Assembly (NCBI GenBank): GCA_910588465.1
Contig: CAJUOP010000001.1
Coordinates: 93,212-157,211 of the forward strand
Direction of reading: 5' to 3'
DNA from: an uncultured Christensenellaceae bacterium
GTDB lineage: Bacteria > Bacillota > Clostridia > Christensenellales > Borkfalkiaceae
Length of the DNA: 64,000 nt
The translations under genes and the position numbers were made by a program. A model generated the notes under the pieces. That model made no database searches, had not been told where the DNA came from, and saw nothing but the letters and a program-made list of their open reading frames with translations. Within the stretch, counting starts at the first letter, position 1. Each line of letters starts with the position of its first letter. This document shows, one piece after another, positions 1-8,183 of this stretch.

Positions 1-1
1 A

Positions 2-1117
2 TTCACTCCCTCTCTCTTCGAGTTCTCGGGCGCGTGCGCGGGCTGCGGCGAAACGCCTTACGTGAAAGTGGTCACCCAGCTGTTCGGAGACCGCATGATC
101 GTTGCCAACGCGACGGGCTGCTCGTCCATTTACGGCGGCTCCTCCCCCACCTGCCCTTACACGACCAACAAGCAGGGACACGGTCCCGCCTGGGCAAACT
201 CGCTGTTCGAGGACAACGCGGAATTCGGTTACGGAATGCAGCTTGCCTATAAGGCGAGAAGAGCGACGCTCAAAGAAAAAATCGAAAAGCTTGCCGCGCT
301 GTGGAAAGACAACAAAGTTTGCCTCGACTGGATCAAGAACATGGACGATGCGGAAGGCAGCAAATCGGCTTCGGCGGCACTCATCGCAGCGATGGAAGGC
401 TGCAACCACTGCGGCTGCGAGTGCGATAAACTGGTAGAGGAAATTCTTGCCGAGAAAGACTGCCTTGTGAAAAAGTCCTTCTGGATTATCGGCGGCGACG
501 GCTGGGCTTACGATATCGGCTACGGCGGCTTGGACCACGTGCTGGCAAGCGGCGAGGACGTGAACGTGCTCGTGCTCGATACCGAGGTTTACTCCAACAC
601 GGGCGGACAGGCGAGCAAATCCACCCCCATCGGCGCGGTTGCGAAGTTCGCTTCCAGCGGCAAGCGCGTAAAGAAGAAGGATCTTGGCATGATCGCGGCT
701 TCCTACGGCTACGTATACGTGGCGCAGTGCTCCATGGGTGCGGATAAGAACCAGCTGGTAAAAGCGCTGAAAGAGGCGGAAAGCTACCACGGACCGTCGC
801 TCATCATCTGCTACGCGCCCTGCATTAACCACGGCATTAACATGACCAAATCGCAGGCGGAGCAGAAGAGCGCGGTAGATTGCGGATATTGGCATCTGTA
901 CCGTTACAATCCCGAGCTGGCGGATAAGGGCGAGAACCCCTTCTCTCTCGACTCCAAGGATCCCACGGGCGATTATCAGTCCTTCATTCTGGGCGAAACG
1001 CGCTACGCTTCCTTGAAAAAGACGCAGCCCGAGGTTGCCGAAGAGCTGTTCAAAAAGACGGAAGAAAGCTCCAAGCAGCGCCTCGAAGGCTACAAGAAAA
1101 TGGCGGGCAGAGAGTAA
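2..1117 (+). CDS. nifJ: Pyruvate:ferredoxin (flavodoxin) oxidoreductase, C-terminal part (left edge cuts the gene)
   Basis: Oxidises pyruvate to acetyl-CoA and CO2 while reducing ferredoxin or flavodoxin; a central cytoplasmic enzyme of anaerobes. The frame is open from the first bases of the window, so the N-terminal pyrimidine-binding, gamma and ferredoxin domains lie off the left edge; what remains is about 371 residues of the thiamine-diphosphate domain. Visible family signatures are SGACAGCGETPYVK near the left edge, GGDGWAYDIGYGG and the metal and cofactor loop YSNTGGQASKSTP. Cysteines in CNHCGCECDK fit the family. A GTG at position 62 is inside the conserved domain and is not a real start. 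The gene ends 31 bp before the next plus-strand gene. Confidence in the family is very high; the symbol is by family convention. Confidence 0.96.
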   Translation, partial: FTPSLFEFSGACAGCGETPYVKVVTQLFGDRMIVANATGCSSIYGGSSPTCPYTTNKQGHGPAWANSLFEDNAEFGYGMQLAYKARRATLKEKIEKLAALWKDNKVCLDWIKNMDDAEGSKSASAALIAAMEGCNHCGCECDKLVEEILAEKDCLVKKSFWIIGGDGWAYDIGYGGLDHVLASGEDVNVLVLDTEVYSNTGGQASKSTPIGAVAKFASSGKRVKKKDLGMIAASYGYVYVAQCSMGADKNQLVKALKEAESYHGPSLIICYAPCINHGINMTKSQAEQKSAVDCGYWHLYRYNPELADKGENPFSLDSKDPTGDYQSFILGETRYASLKKTQPEVAEELFKKTEESSKQRLEGYKKMAGRE

Positions 1118-1148
1118 ATCGGTACTATAAATAACGGCGACATTTCGA

Positions 1149-2366
1149 ATGAAACAGACGCGCAGACAACAACAGCTGAATAAGCGGCGCAAAAAAAAGC
1201 GCGAACGGAAGCGGCTGGAAGAACACGAAAAAACTTACGAACAAAGACGGCAAGCGAAATACGAAGAGCTGCTCGAATCGCACACGTTTACAAATCGTCA
1301 CGGCGATTTGGGCAAGCTCCTGTATTCGCACAGCGACGCGCGTGCTTGGATCGACCTGCCGCGCGGACAAAAATTCGGAAGGATTTTTCGCGTTCGGCTC
1401 CTATTCCCCGTCGCGTTTGCCGCGCTGCTTTGCGCCTGGTTCCTCGTCTCGCTGATCTGTCGGCTACAAGCAGGAAATAACGACGGCAAAACGCTTTTAC
1501 GGCTTTTGCCGTCGTTTTTTGCTGTTGCCGCATGCACTGCCGTTCTGCTGATTTCGGCGTTTGCGGGCTGGGGAAAGCTGCTGCGCCGGGGATTTCGGCA
1601 TAACCTGATTCGCGGGCAAGGCGCCGTCGGAAAAAGGCACACCGAAAAGCTGCAACTCGAATTGGAGCTTGCCGATTTGAACAAGGATACGGAAAACAGA
1701 ATCGATATCACCCCGAGCTTTTTGATTTGGACAGTGGACGGCAAGGAAGAAATTTATCAGCGCGAGCAGGTTATGCTGCTCGTTTCCAAATGCGGAGACG
1801 AACTGCAGCTTGTCTTAAAGCTCTATGACTGCGAGAAAAAATTTCCCGTGCTTTTGCCTGCGAAAGAATACGCTCCGCTGAAAAAGGCGCTGCGCGGGCG
1901 TATGTCCGCCGTGCCCAACGTTTCCCTTGCGGACGCGGGCAAACTGCGCAAGAATTTAAAAGAAGAACTCCCCTTTCTGTTCGGCGCGATCGGTTTTATC
2001 ATCGCGGGAATCGCCCTTACCGTATTGCATTACACACGGGTGACCGAAATTCCGCCGTTTTTAGGAGCCTTTTTTATCGGGATGGCGCCACTGTTCGTAT
2101 ACGACCTGTTTTCCCGCTTTCCCTCGGTGAAAGCCGTGGGAATCCCGCTGAATATTTCACTGGTAATGATTGCGGTGTTTCCGTGGGCGTTGGTCTGGTG
2201 GATTCGGCTCCGGCTTTCTTCCGAAAACGGCAGCCTCGTTCAAATACTTTTCACCTGCGACCCTCTCGCCGTCGCCTTCACCTTCTTTACGGGAATCGGC
2301 ATATACATATTGATATATTCCCTCGTCAAACTGATTGACGTTATCCGCTTTGGAACGTCACAATAA
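1149..2366 (+). CDS. Multi-pass membrane protein of unknown function, possibly YcxB-like
   Basis: 405 residues. The first 45 residues are extremely basic and glutamine-rich (RRQQQLNKRRKKKRERKR), followed by a soluble stretch, a hydrophobic pair (about 80-145), a central soluble domain of about 110 residues, and at least four hydrophobic segments near the C-terminus (about 275-400). The central part (ITPSFLIWTVDGKEEIYQRE... LLVSKCGDELQLVLK) resembles the PH-like soluble domain of YcxB-type proteins, which is an inference from pattern only. No clear ribosome site precedes the ATG, so translation may depend on the upstream PFOR gene. It ends just before a strong bidirectional terminator. Confidence 0.75.
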   Translation: MKQTRRQQQLNKRRKKKRERKRLEEHEKTYEQRRQAKYEELLESHTFTNRHGDLGKLLYSHSDARAWIDLPRGQKFGRIFRVRLLFPVAFAALLCAWFLVSLICRLQAGNNDGKTLLRLLPSFFAVAACTAVLLISAFAGWGKLLRRGFRHNLIRGQGAVGKRHTEKLQLELELADLNKDTENRIDITPSFLIWTVDGKEEIYQREQVMLLVSKCGDELQLVLKLYDCEKKFPVLLPAKEYAPLKKALRGRMSAVPNVSLADAGKLRKNLKEELPFLFGAIGFIIAGIALTVLHYTRVTEIPPFLGAFFIGMAPLFVYDLFSRFPSVKAVGIPLNISLVMIAVFPWALVWWIRLRLSSENGSLVQILFTCDPLAVAFTFFTGIGIYILIYSLVKLIDVIRFGTSQ

Positions 2367-2373
2367 CAAAAAT

Positions 2374-2405
2374 AACCCGCGCTCGCTTTTGCGAGCGCGG
2401 GTTTT
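2374..2405. terminator. Bidirectional rho-independent terminator between convergent genes
   Basis: An 11-bp perfect stem (CCCGCGCTCGC / GCGAGCGCGGG, loop TTTT) is followed by TTTT on the plus strand and by TTATTTTT on the minus strand. It serves the membrane-protein gene on its left and the ribokinase gene on its right. Confidence 0.93.
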
Positions 2406-2416
2406 ATCACATTAAA

Positions 2417-3313
2417 TTATTTTCCGAATAGCGCTTCCGCCTCCGCACGCGTCGGCACGGAAATCTGCGCGCCGCGGCGGGTTACCGCAATTCCCGAACA
2501 GACCGCGGCAAATTCCATCGCCGTTTTCAGCGGAGCTCCCTCCGCAAGCTTTACGCACGTCGCGCCGCAAAACGTATCGCCCGCGGCGGTGGTGTCGATT
2601 GTCTCTCCCGCGCAAAAGCAGCCCACTTTTTCTTTGGTCTCCCGCCCGTACAGATAAGACCCCTCGCTTCCGAGCGTTACGATCACCTGTTTGGCGCCCA
2701 GCCGCAGCAGCTCTTCGCAGCCCTCGTCTAAGCCCTCCTTTCCGCTTAACAGCTTTAATTCCTTGCGGTTGGGCGTAATCAGATTCGAAAACGGCACGCA
2801 GCCGCGCGCTTCCGCCTTGGCGGGCGCCGGATTAAATACCGTAAACAATCCCTTTTGCTGCGCGTATTGCAGCGCGTACCGTACGACGGGCAGCGGATTT
2901 TCCAGCTGCGTCATAAAGATATCGCCCGCAGTTGCCGCTTTTAACAGCTTCTGCACGTCCTCTTCGGTCACTTCGGCGTTTGCGCCCTCGTCCAGAACAA
3001 TCCGATTGTCGCCGTCGATAATCGTAATGACGGCAACTCCCGTATTGCGGGCAGTCTTACGCACGCACGAAACGTCGGCGCCCGCGCCTTTCAGCCCGCT
3101 CAAAACCAAATCGCCGAACGAATCGTTCCCGACGGCGCCCGCCATGACAACAGATCCGCCCAGTCGGGCACAGGCGTAAGCCTGATTGGCGCCTTTCCCG
3201 CCCGCGGAAATCATAAAATCGCTGCCGGCAAGCGTTTCACCCGCCTCGGGCAGATAGGGCGCACGCACCGATAAATCGCAGTTCAGACTCCCCAACAAAT
3301 AAATTCGCTTCAT
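2417..3313 (-). CDS. rbsK: Ribokinase (PfkB family)
   Basis: Phosphorylates D-ribose to ribose 5-phosphate with ATP in the cytoplasm; PfkB-family sugar kinase of normal length (298 residues). Family signatures seen: the substrate motif GGKGANQAYACARLGG near residue 40 and the C-terminal anion-hole motif DTTAAGDTFCGA, whose second Asp is the catalytic base. The start is set at the ATG at 3313 because GGGAG lies six bases upstream and the protein then begins MKRIYLLGSLNCDLS as in other ribokinases. A longer start (3358) would run through the terminator hairpin at 3336-3356. No ribose transporter is adjacent. Specificity for ribose over related sugars is inferred. Confidence 0.92.
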   Translation of the reverse strand: MKRIYLLGSLNCDLSVRAPYLPEAGETLAGSDFMISAGGKGANQAYACARLGGSVVMAGAVGNDSFGDLVLSGLKGAGADVSCVRKTARNTGVAVITIIDGDNRIVLDEGANAEVTEEDVQKLLKAATAGDIFMTQLENPLPVVRYALQYAQQKGLFTVFNPAPAKAEARGCVPFSNLITPNRKELKLLSGKEGLDEGCEELLRLGAKQVIVTLGSEGSYLYGRETKEKVGCFCAGETIDTTAAGDTFCGATCVKLAEGAPLKTAMEFAAVCSGIAVTRRGAQISVPTRAEAEALFGK

Positions 3314-3335
3314 TTTATCTCCCGAAAGGAAAACA

Positions 3336-3356
3336 GCCCGACGCGTTGCGTCGGGC
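3336..3356 (-). terminator. Terminator of the DUF1858 gene
   Basis: A 9-bp perfect stem (GCCCGACGC / GCGTCGGGC, 3-base loop) is followed on the minus strand by TGTTTT. It sits between the DUF1858 stop and the ribokinase ribosome site and therefore decides the ribokinase start. Confidence 0.8.
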
Positions 3357-3368
3357 AATTCCGTATAT

Positions 3369-3566
3369 TTATTCCAGACCTTCGTTTAACTTCGCGAGCA
3401 GCGTTTCGAGATCCTGTCCGTGAACGGAAACCGCCTCCGCAATCGTTTCGCCGTGCGCCAGCGCGCAACCGAAGCAGTGCATTCCCGCTTCCGACAAAAT
3501 TTCGACGGCGTTGGGGTTGAGTTCCAGCACTTCCGCAATCAACGTATTTTCCGTAATTTTCGCCAT
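3369..3566 (-). CDS. DUF1858 (hybrid-cluster-protein-associated) redox-disulfide protein
   Basis: Small 65-residue protein. The core GMHCFGCALAHGETIAEAV carries a CxxC pair preceded by His and matches the redox-disulfide domain often linked to hybrid cluster proteins; the exact reaction is unknown. Residues 1-25 (TLIAEVLELNPNAVEIL) match the usual DUF1858 helix. The start at 3566 is chosen because AAGGAG stands eight bases upstream; the longer upstream reading crosses the promoter. It has its own sigma-A promoter and its own terminator, so it is a single-gene unit. Confidence 0.88.
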   Translation of the reverse strand: MAKITENTLIAEVLELNPNAVEILSEAGMHCFGCALAHGETIAEAVSVHGQDLETLLAKLNEGLE

Positions 3567-3594
3567 GATTTTACTCCTTTTTGTTTCTGAACCC

Positions 3595-3623
3595 ATTTTA
3601 CCACATTTTTCCGTGCATTTCAA
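3595..3623 (-). promoter_or_regulatory. Sigma-A promoter of the DUF1858 gene
   Basis: Minus strand: -35 TTGAAA (3618-3623), 17-bp spacer, -10 TAAAAT (3595-3600), about 30 bp before the start codon. Confidence 0.75.
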
Positions 3624-3668
3624 CCGTTTGAACGAAGTTTTTTTTAAATGACGGAAAGACGGTATCCG

Positions 3669-4124
3669 TTACAGCGCAAGCAGCCAGTAAATCAGCCCGA
3701 CGGCAGCGCCCGCGCTCACGCCGAACACGATGATGGGACCCGCGACGACGAACATTTTCGCCGCCATGCCGTAAACGTAGCCCTCCGTTTTAAACTCGAT
3801 CGCGGGAGAGGCGACGGAGTTCGCAAACCCCGTAATGGGCACGATGCTCCCCGCGCCCGCATTCTTTCCGATGCGGTCGTAAACGCCGAAGCCTGTTAAT
3901 AACGTGCCCAAAAAGATAAGAATTACCGAAACGGTCCCCGCGAGAATATCTCCCGACAGTCCCGCAAATTCGAGCATATAGCGGAAAAACTGTCCGATGC
4001 AGCAGATAAAGCCCCCCACCATAAACGCGCGAGAGCACGTTTGAAAATGCTTTGTGGGCGGATCGAACGAGTTCACGTAATTGATATAGTTGCGGTTGTA
4101 ATTTTCCTTAGAGCGTCCCGTCAT
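3669..4124 (-). CDS. spoVAC: Stage V sporulation protein AC (SpoVAC)
   Basis: Membrane protein of the spore inner membrane channel that moves Ca-dipicolinate during sporulation and germination. 151 residues, the usual length. Family features: the soluble start NRNYINYVNSFDPPTKHFQTCSRAF is typical in position, followed by four or five hydrophobic segments and the signature IVPITGFANSVASPAIEF. AGGAGG lies nine bases before the ATG. Normally spoVAC is followed by spoVAD and spoVAE; here the next gene downstream is an independent DUF1858 gene, so this copy stands alone. It implies an endospore-forming organism. Confidence 0.93.
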   Translation of the reverse strand: MTGRSKENYNRNYINYVNSFDPPTKHFQTCSRAFMVGGFICCIGQFFRYMLEFAGLSGDILAGTVSVILIFLGTLLTGFGVYDRIGKNAGAGSIVPITGFANSVASPAIEFKTEGYVYGMAAKMFVVAGPIIVFGVSAGAAVGLIYWLLAL

Positions 4125-4215
4125 GCGAACGAACCTCCTCCCGCTCCGTAACGGGGAAACAGGTTTCCCTCTCCTCTTTGGTTTTTCCGAGCGGATTCAA
4201 CTTGATTTTCATACC

Positions 4216-4247
4216 TATAATGTGGGAAATCTTTCCGCATTTTATAC
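4216..4247 (-). promoter_or_regulatory. Possible forespore (sigma-G-like) promoter of spoVAC
   Basis: Minus strand shows GTATA (4243-4247) and CATTATA (4216-4222), matching the sigma-G half-sites GHATR and CATHHTA, but the spacer is 20 bp rather than the usual 17-18. The expectation that spoVA genes are forespore-expressed supports it; the spacing argues against. Tentative. Confidence 0.25.
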
Positions 4248-4279
4248 GCGTTTTCCCGTTTTTGACGGGAAGCCGAGCG

Positions 4280-4771
4280 CTAACAGTAAGAAGCGAGCAA
4301 ATCGTACAGCGTCTGATAGTATTCTCCGAGATAGCTCCGCGCGAGCGAGTCCATGGCGAACGCCTGCAAGCGCGCGTCCGCGTCGCTCGTAACGCCCATA
4401 TAGTACGCGCGCACAACCAAAAACCGCTGCGAATAGGTAAGGTTGTAATTCGGATTTTCGGGATAGCGGTAAGGTCCCTTGTCGTTGCCTTCCGAGCCGA
4501 GCGACTCGTACGCCAGCTGATGGATCAGATCCTCGCGCACGGCGGTCACGTCTTTATTTAACTTTTCGTCGATCTCTTCCCGCTCGCATTTCAGCGCGGA
4601 AGAGCGCGCCGTATTGTTGCCCAGCGCCAAATAAAAAATCTGCGTTTTCCGCTCCGCCGCTTCTGCGGTCAGTTTGTCCTTTTTCGCCTGCGCCGCGCGC
4701 ACCATGGAGAGCTGCACCGCGCTCAGATCGGCATATTCGGGTAACGTAATGTCGATAATATCGATCGTCAT
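4280..4771 (-). CDS. Unrecognised small protein, last gene of the phage-type head cassette
   Basis: 163 residues, mostly helical and charged in the first 90 residues (AAQAKKDKLTAEAAERKTQ; EREEIDEKLNKDVTAVRED), with an aromatic C-terminal half (YRYPENPNYNLTYSQRFLV; SYLGEYYQTLYDLLASYC). No signal peptide or membrane segment. It starts one base after the stop of the nozzle-like gene and has GGGAG upstream, so it belongs to the same transcript. Position after the nozzle-like gene would fit a tail-tip, adaptor or internal virion protein, but I do not recognise the family. Confidence 0.7.
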   Translation of the reverse strand: MTIDIIDITLPEYADLSAVQLSMVRAAQAKKDKLTAEAAERKTQIFYLALGNNTARSSALKCEREEIDEKLNKDVTAVREDLIHQLAYESLGSEGNDKGPYRYPENPNYNLTYSQRFLVVRAYYMGVTSDADARLQAFAMDSLARSYLGEYYQTLYDLLASYC

Positions 4772-4772
4772 A

Positions 4773-6044
4773 TCATATCTCCCTTGCCAAAACGGTTAAC
4801 GAGCGCATTTTAAACGCCGTTCCGTCCGCCCTTACGCTAATCGAAAATTTTCCGCCGCGCAGCCGAACGGGAAAGCGCAACACCGTTTCCGCCTCCCCCG
4901 ACGCGACAGCCTGATCGCCACGCTCGGTGCGCACGGTCACGGTAAACGTTCCCTCGCCCGAAAGTTTGATCCCGTCCAAAAACCGCTCGTCCCCGCTCAT
5001 GCCGAGCTCCGAAAGCCCGCAAGAGAGCTCGCACGCGCCGCTTTGCGGCATACCGATTTCGCTGAGCCTGCTTACCGCCGTCCCGCTTGCCGTAAATACG
5101 CTTTCGCCGCCCGCAAGGCAGCTTCCGCCGCTCAGGATAAAGCGCGCTCTTCCCGTAAGCGGCTCGTAGCAGTAAACGCTCTTTCCGAACTGCCTATTCG
5201 TGCAAAGCGCGTAATAATTTCCGTTGCATGAACAGGCTTGGCTCGGCTTTCCCGAAATGCGGGAAAAGAGCGAATTTTCGATTTTTACGCACGCGCCGCC
5301 CGATAAGGAAAACAATCCCCGGTCGGTGAAAAAGTAAACCGCATTTCCGCAATCCGCAATGCTGCCCGACACGATCGCGCCCGCGCCGAAGCGCAGCGGG
5401 ACCGCCCTGAAATTCAGCTCGTCCCCGTTCGCGCGCAGCAGCACGATCCCCCGTTCGCGAAAAAAGAAGAGCTGATCGCGCAGGGCGACCGCGCCGAGAA
5501 ACTCCCCGTCCTCGGAGGGAAGCTCGATATATCCCCCTTTGCCCCGCGCCTCCTCCCAGCAATCGGGCTGCAAAGGCTCGCTGTAACGAATACGGCTACC
5601 GTCCGCCGTAAACAGCCGTTCCTTGAACACCGCGGCGCACGCGCCGCCCTTTCCCGCGACCGTCTTTCGGCTGCCGTCCGCCCCGAAAAGCGTAAGCGCG
5701 GAGCCGCCAACGGCGCAAAGCAAGCGGTTGTTCGCCTTATCGGGAAAGGAAATCAGGCGGTTGGGCTTTTCGGCGACGGAATACTCCGCAGCCGCCGCGC
5801 CGAGGCGGTAAAGCTTCGCCGTCTGCGCCGACCAGATATAAACCTCGTTCCCGACCGTATAAACTGCCGCAGCCGCGGAGGGCGCGTCAAAGCGCCGCTC
5901 CGTTCCCTCCGCGCACACGAGCGCGCCGTCCTTCTCCCGCAGATGGCGGAGCGAGAACCCCGCATACAGCCCGGCAAGTCCGAATTCGATTTTCCGCGCA
6001 CGGAACGCGGGATAAGCCGTCTTTTTCGGCATCGTCAGTCCCAT
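4773..6044 (-). CDS. Beta-propeller-like phage tail nozzle / tail-hub protein
   Basis: About 423 residues with a succession of short beta-rich repeats (VYTVGNEVYIWSAQTAKLYR, ERLFTADGSRIRYSEP, GNAVYFFTDRGLFSLSGG, NGNYYALCTNRQ...), the pattern of a beta-propeller. In T7- and P22-type phages the gene after the connector is the nozzle or hub, which is built on a propeller; that order is seen here. It is shorter than T7 gp12. Start at 6044 (MGLTMPKK) overlaps the upstream stop by about 10 bases; an ATG at 6032 is an alternative. The reading extended to 6155 runs deep into the upstream gene and is not supported. Function is inferred from order and repeat pattern. Confidence 0.7.
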   Translation of the reverse strand: MGLTMPKKTAYPAFRARKIEFGLAGLYAGFSLRHLREKDGALVCAEGTERRFDAPSAAAAVYTVGNEVYIWSAQTAKLYRLGAAAAEYSVAEKPNRLISFPDKANNRLLCAVGGSALTLFGADGSRKTVAGKGGACAAVFKERLFTADGSRIRYSEPLQPDCWEEARGKGGYIELPSEDGEFLGAVALRDQLFFFRERGIVLLRANGDELNFRAVPLRFGAGAIVSGSIADCGNAVYFFTDRGLFSLSGGACVKIENSLFSRISGKPSQACSCNGNYYALCTNRQFGKSVYCYEPLTGRARFILSGGSCLAGGESVFTASGTAVSRLSEIGMPQSGACELSCGLSELGMSGDERFLDGIKLSGEGTFTVTVRTERGDQAVASGEAETVLRFPVRLRGGKFSISVRADGTAFKMRSLTVLAREI

Positions 6045-6589
6045 CTTCTCGACCTCATCGCAAGTTTTTTTCGCGTTCTGCCCACGGCGCGCAGGGCGTC
6101 CCGATAGCGGCTTTCCCACAGCTCGGCTTCGCGGAATTTTCCCGTTACCAGACAAAATTCGCTCGCCGCGCCCAGCGCGAGCAGGCGGGGCGAAACCCGC
6201 GGATCCGCCTCCACGTCCGCCCCGAGCGCCTTTACCGCAGGCGCGTACGAATATGTGACGAGGTACGGACCGCGCCTCTTTTCCGTCTCTATCCTGTCCG
6301 ACAGCTTTTCGTACGGTAGCGCCCGCCCCGCCGACGTGCGAACGCCGTAAATGCAGACGGGCGAGCGCGAAAACATCGTGTAATATATTTTTCCCTCCGC
6401 GATCTCCATGCGGTCCGTTCTCACCAGCGGATAGTAGTCGAGCGCGACCTCGTTTTCCACCGAATTGTAGCAGCCGAGCAGCGTTTTCAGCTCTCCCTCC
6501 GCCGCAGCGTCCGCCGCCGAAACGGCGGACGCCAGATCCTCCCTGCCCAGATTCGCCGCGGCAAGCGCGAGCACTTCCTTTACCTTCAT
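6035..6589 (-). CDS. Head-to-tail connector / tail-tubular-A-like protein
   Basis: 184 residues. The N-terminal part (VKEVLALAAANLGRED, then LLGCYNSVENEVALDYYPL) is a helical start followed by beta strands, as in podovirus adaptor and tail tubular proteins that attach below the portal and probe lengths of 180-200 residues. It lies directly after the major capsid gene and before the propeller protein, the order expected for a gp11-type connector. GGGAGG precedes the ATG by six bases. The family assignment rests mainly on order and size. Confidence 0.68.
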   Translation of the reverse strand: MKVKEVLALAAANLGREDLASAVSAADAAAEGELKTLLGCYNSVENEVALDYYPLVRTDRMEIAEGKIYYTMFSRSPVCIYGVRTSAGRALPYEKLSDRIETEKRRGPYLVTYSYAPAVKALGADVEADPRVSPRLLALGAASEFCLVTGKFREAELWESRYRDALRAVGRTRKKLAMRSRRWD

Positions 6590-6601
6590 TTTATCCTCCC
6601 G

Positions 6602-7753
6602 TTATTTCTCCGTAATGCCCGTCAGCTTCGCCTGTCCGCAGGGACGGTAGCACATCAGTTCGGCGTATTTTACGAGCGTCGCCGTGTACACGGGCTTGCC
6701 CGCGACCTGCTTTAACACCTTGCCGTCCTCGCCCTCCAGCCACTGCCAGTCGCACAGCTGATGCAACGCGAAATCGTCGGTGTTGAGCAGATACATTGTC
6801 CCCGCGGGGCAGAAGCGGTCGGCTACCACGGGGATCCCGTTAAAGGAAATCGCCTTAAATCCGCCCTCCAGCTCCAAAGATTCGCAGTTGCGGTATCGGG
6901 AAAGAATCTCCGCCAGCGCGCGGCGCACGCCCCACGAGCAAATAATAAAATTGATCTTGCTGTTCGTGCACTCCTCCACCGTGTCGATCATCGTCTGAAT
7001 GGTGTTTTCGGTGAGGTCGCCCACGTTCGTTTTGCTCTGCGGGACCATCCACGCCTTATCCGTGCGCATATGTCCGTATAACTCCCCGCTGCCGAAAATG
7101 GTTTCCAGCCCGCACAGCTCTAAGCTCTTGGAGCCCTGCATATGAATCGTGTTGCCTTTCAGCGCGGTGATCCCGCCGCCCGAAACGGTGACGCGGCTGT
7201 TCTTTCTGTCGATCGAGGTGACCGTTCTTGCCTGCGCCAGCAGCGTGGTCCCGCTGTAAATATCCACCACCATGCCCTCCGCGAACTTGCGCACGGAATC
7301 GACGGTAATGGTGCTCCCCGTCGATTCGGCGGAGACGGTGCCGAGCGTGCCCGAGCTCGAACCGAAAATCATCCGCCCGAGGTTAAACGCCGACGCCTTG
7401 ACGAGCCCCTCCATTTCGTCGTTTAACAGATTGACGAACGCCCCCTCGTTGTTCTGCGAAGCGCGGATCGCCTTATCCGTGATCTCGATTTTTCCGTAGA
7501 GATTTTTCAGCGGCGCTACCAGCTCCACGTAATTGTTGCCCGTTGCCGAGGGAAGGTCTCCGTCCTCCGTGCCCGCGCCGATCCCGCCGTTAATTCCCAA
7601 CTTGATCACCTTGCGCACGTCTCTGCCGTAAACGTCCGCGGTCGTCTTTTTGATGCGGGCGAGAAAGGGATTGGTCTTGTGGTCGATCTGCTCGGAGATC
7701 GCCCCCAGATAATAAGATTTTAATACGTTGTCTGCCGTTTGAGTGGTTACCAT
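6602..7753 (-). CDS. Phage major capsid protein (HK97-fold type)
   Basis: 383 residues. Main shell protein of the head. Family-like features: an early segment NPFLARIKKTTADVYGRDV, the E-loop-like stretch KLGINGGIGAGTEDGDLP, then PLKNLYGKIEITDKAIRAS, a central beta-rich insertion (about 150-220), and a C-terminal half with NGIPVVADRFCPAGTMYLLN, which matches the common capsid wording just before the final strands. Strong ribosome site AAGGAG eight bases upstream. It follows the scaffold gene by 15 bp. No head protease is encoded nearby, so assembly would be scaffold-dependent. Confidence 0.88.
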   Translation of the reverse strand: MVTTQTADNVLKSYYLGAISEQIDHKTNPFLARIKKTTADVYGRDVRKVIKLGINGGIGAGTEDGDLPSATGNNYVELVAPLKNLYGKIEITDKAIRASQNNEGAFVNLLNDEMEGLVKASAFNLGRMIFGSSSGTLGTVSAESTGSTITVDSVRKFAEGMVVDIYSGTTLLAQARTVTSIDRKNSRVTVSGGGITALKGNTIHMQGSKSLELCGLETIFGSGELYGHMRTDKAWMVPQSKTNVGDLTENTIQTMIDTVEECTNSKINFIICSWGVRRALAEILSRYRNCESLELEGGFKAISFNGIPVVADRFCPAGTMYLLNTDDFALHQLCDWQWLEGEDGKVLKQVAGKPVYTATLVKYAELMCYRPCGQAKLTGITEK

Positions 7754-7768
7754 AATTTTCTCCTTGAA

Positions 7769-8182
7769 TTATTTGTTTTGAAAGTAGCCGAGGGCGAGCT
7801 TTCCCGCCTCGGCAATGCTGGCGGGCTTGGCTGCGGGAGCCGTAACCCCCGTGCCCGTTCCCGCCATAAGCGGAACGCCTTTGAGCGAACCGAGGTAGTC
7901 GCCGAGCACGCGTGCGCGCACCCGTTCGTTTTCCATGACCGCACGGTACAGCTCTTCGCCGCCGTCCGGCGCGCCCGCCGTCTGCGATTGTCCGCTCCCG
8001 TTCTTCGGATCGCTTCCCGCTTCGAGTTCTTTCAGCCGTTGACTGCGGCGGGTAAATTCCGACTCCAACTCCGCATAGGCGCGCAAGAGGGCGTCCACGC
8101 TCTTGAATTTGCCCAAATCGGGCGCGGCGGGCTGTGCCGTTTCCGCTTCCCGTTCGGGGTTCGTCATTCCGTTCTCCTCCAT
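7769..8182 (-). CDS. Phage scaffold-like protein
   Basis: 137 residues, acidic and low in complexity. The central helix FKSVDALLRAYAELESEF followed by TRRSQRLKELE is the wording typical of capsid scaffold proteins of Gram-positive phages, and the gene sits between portal and capsid. The middle is Gly/Pro/Ala rich and the C-terminal 25 residues are helical (AEAGKLALGYFQNK), where scaffolds bind capsid. The ATG follows the portal stop by one base, with AGGAG upstream. Confidence 0.8.
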   Translation of the reverse strand: MEENGMTNPEREAETAQPAAPDLGKFKSVDALLRAYAELESEFTRRSQRLKELEAGSDPKNGSGQSQTAGAPDGGEELYRAVMENERVRARVLGDYLGSLKGVPLMAGTGTGVTAPAAKPASIAEAGKLALGYFQNK

Positions 8183-8183
8183 G

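Noticed and set aside
3314..3358. Longer ribokinase start giving 15 extra residues
   Set aside because: It crosses the terminator hairpin of the upstream gene and lacks a ribosome site; the internal ATG has both a good site and the family start.
4252..4271. Hairpin after the last phage cassette gene (TTCCCGT/ACGGGAA) as a terminator
   Set aside because: Short stem and no U-run on the minus strand; kept out of the feature list.
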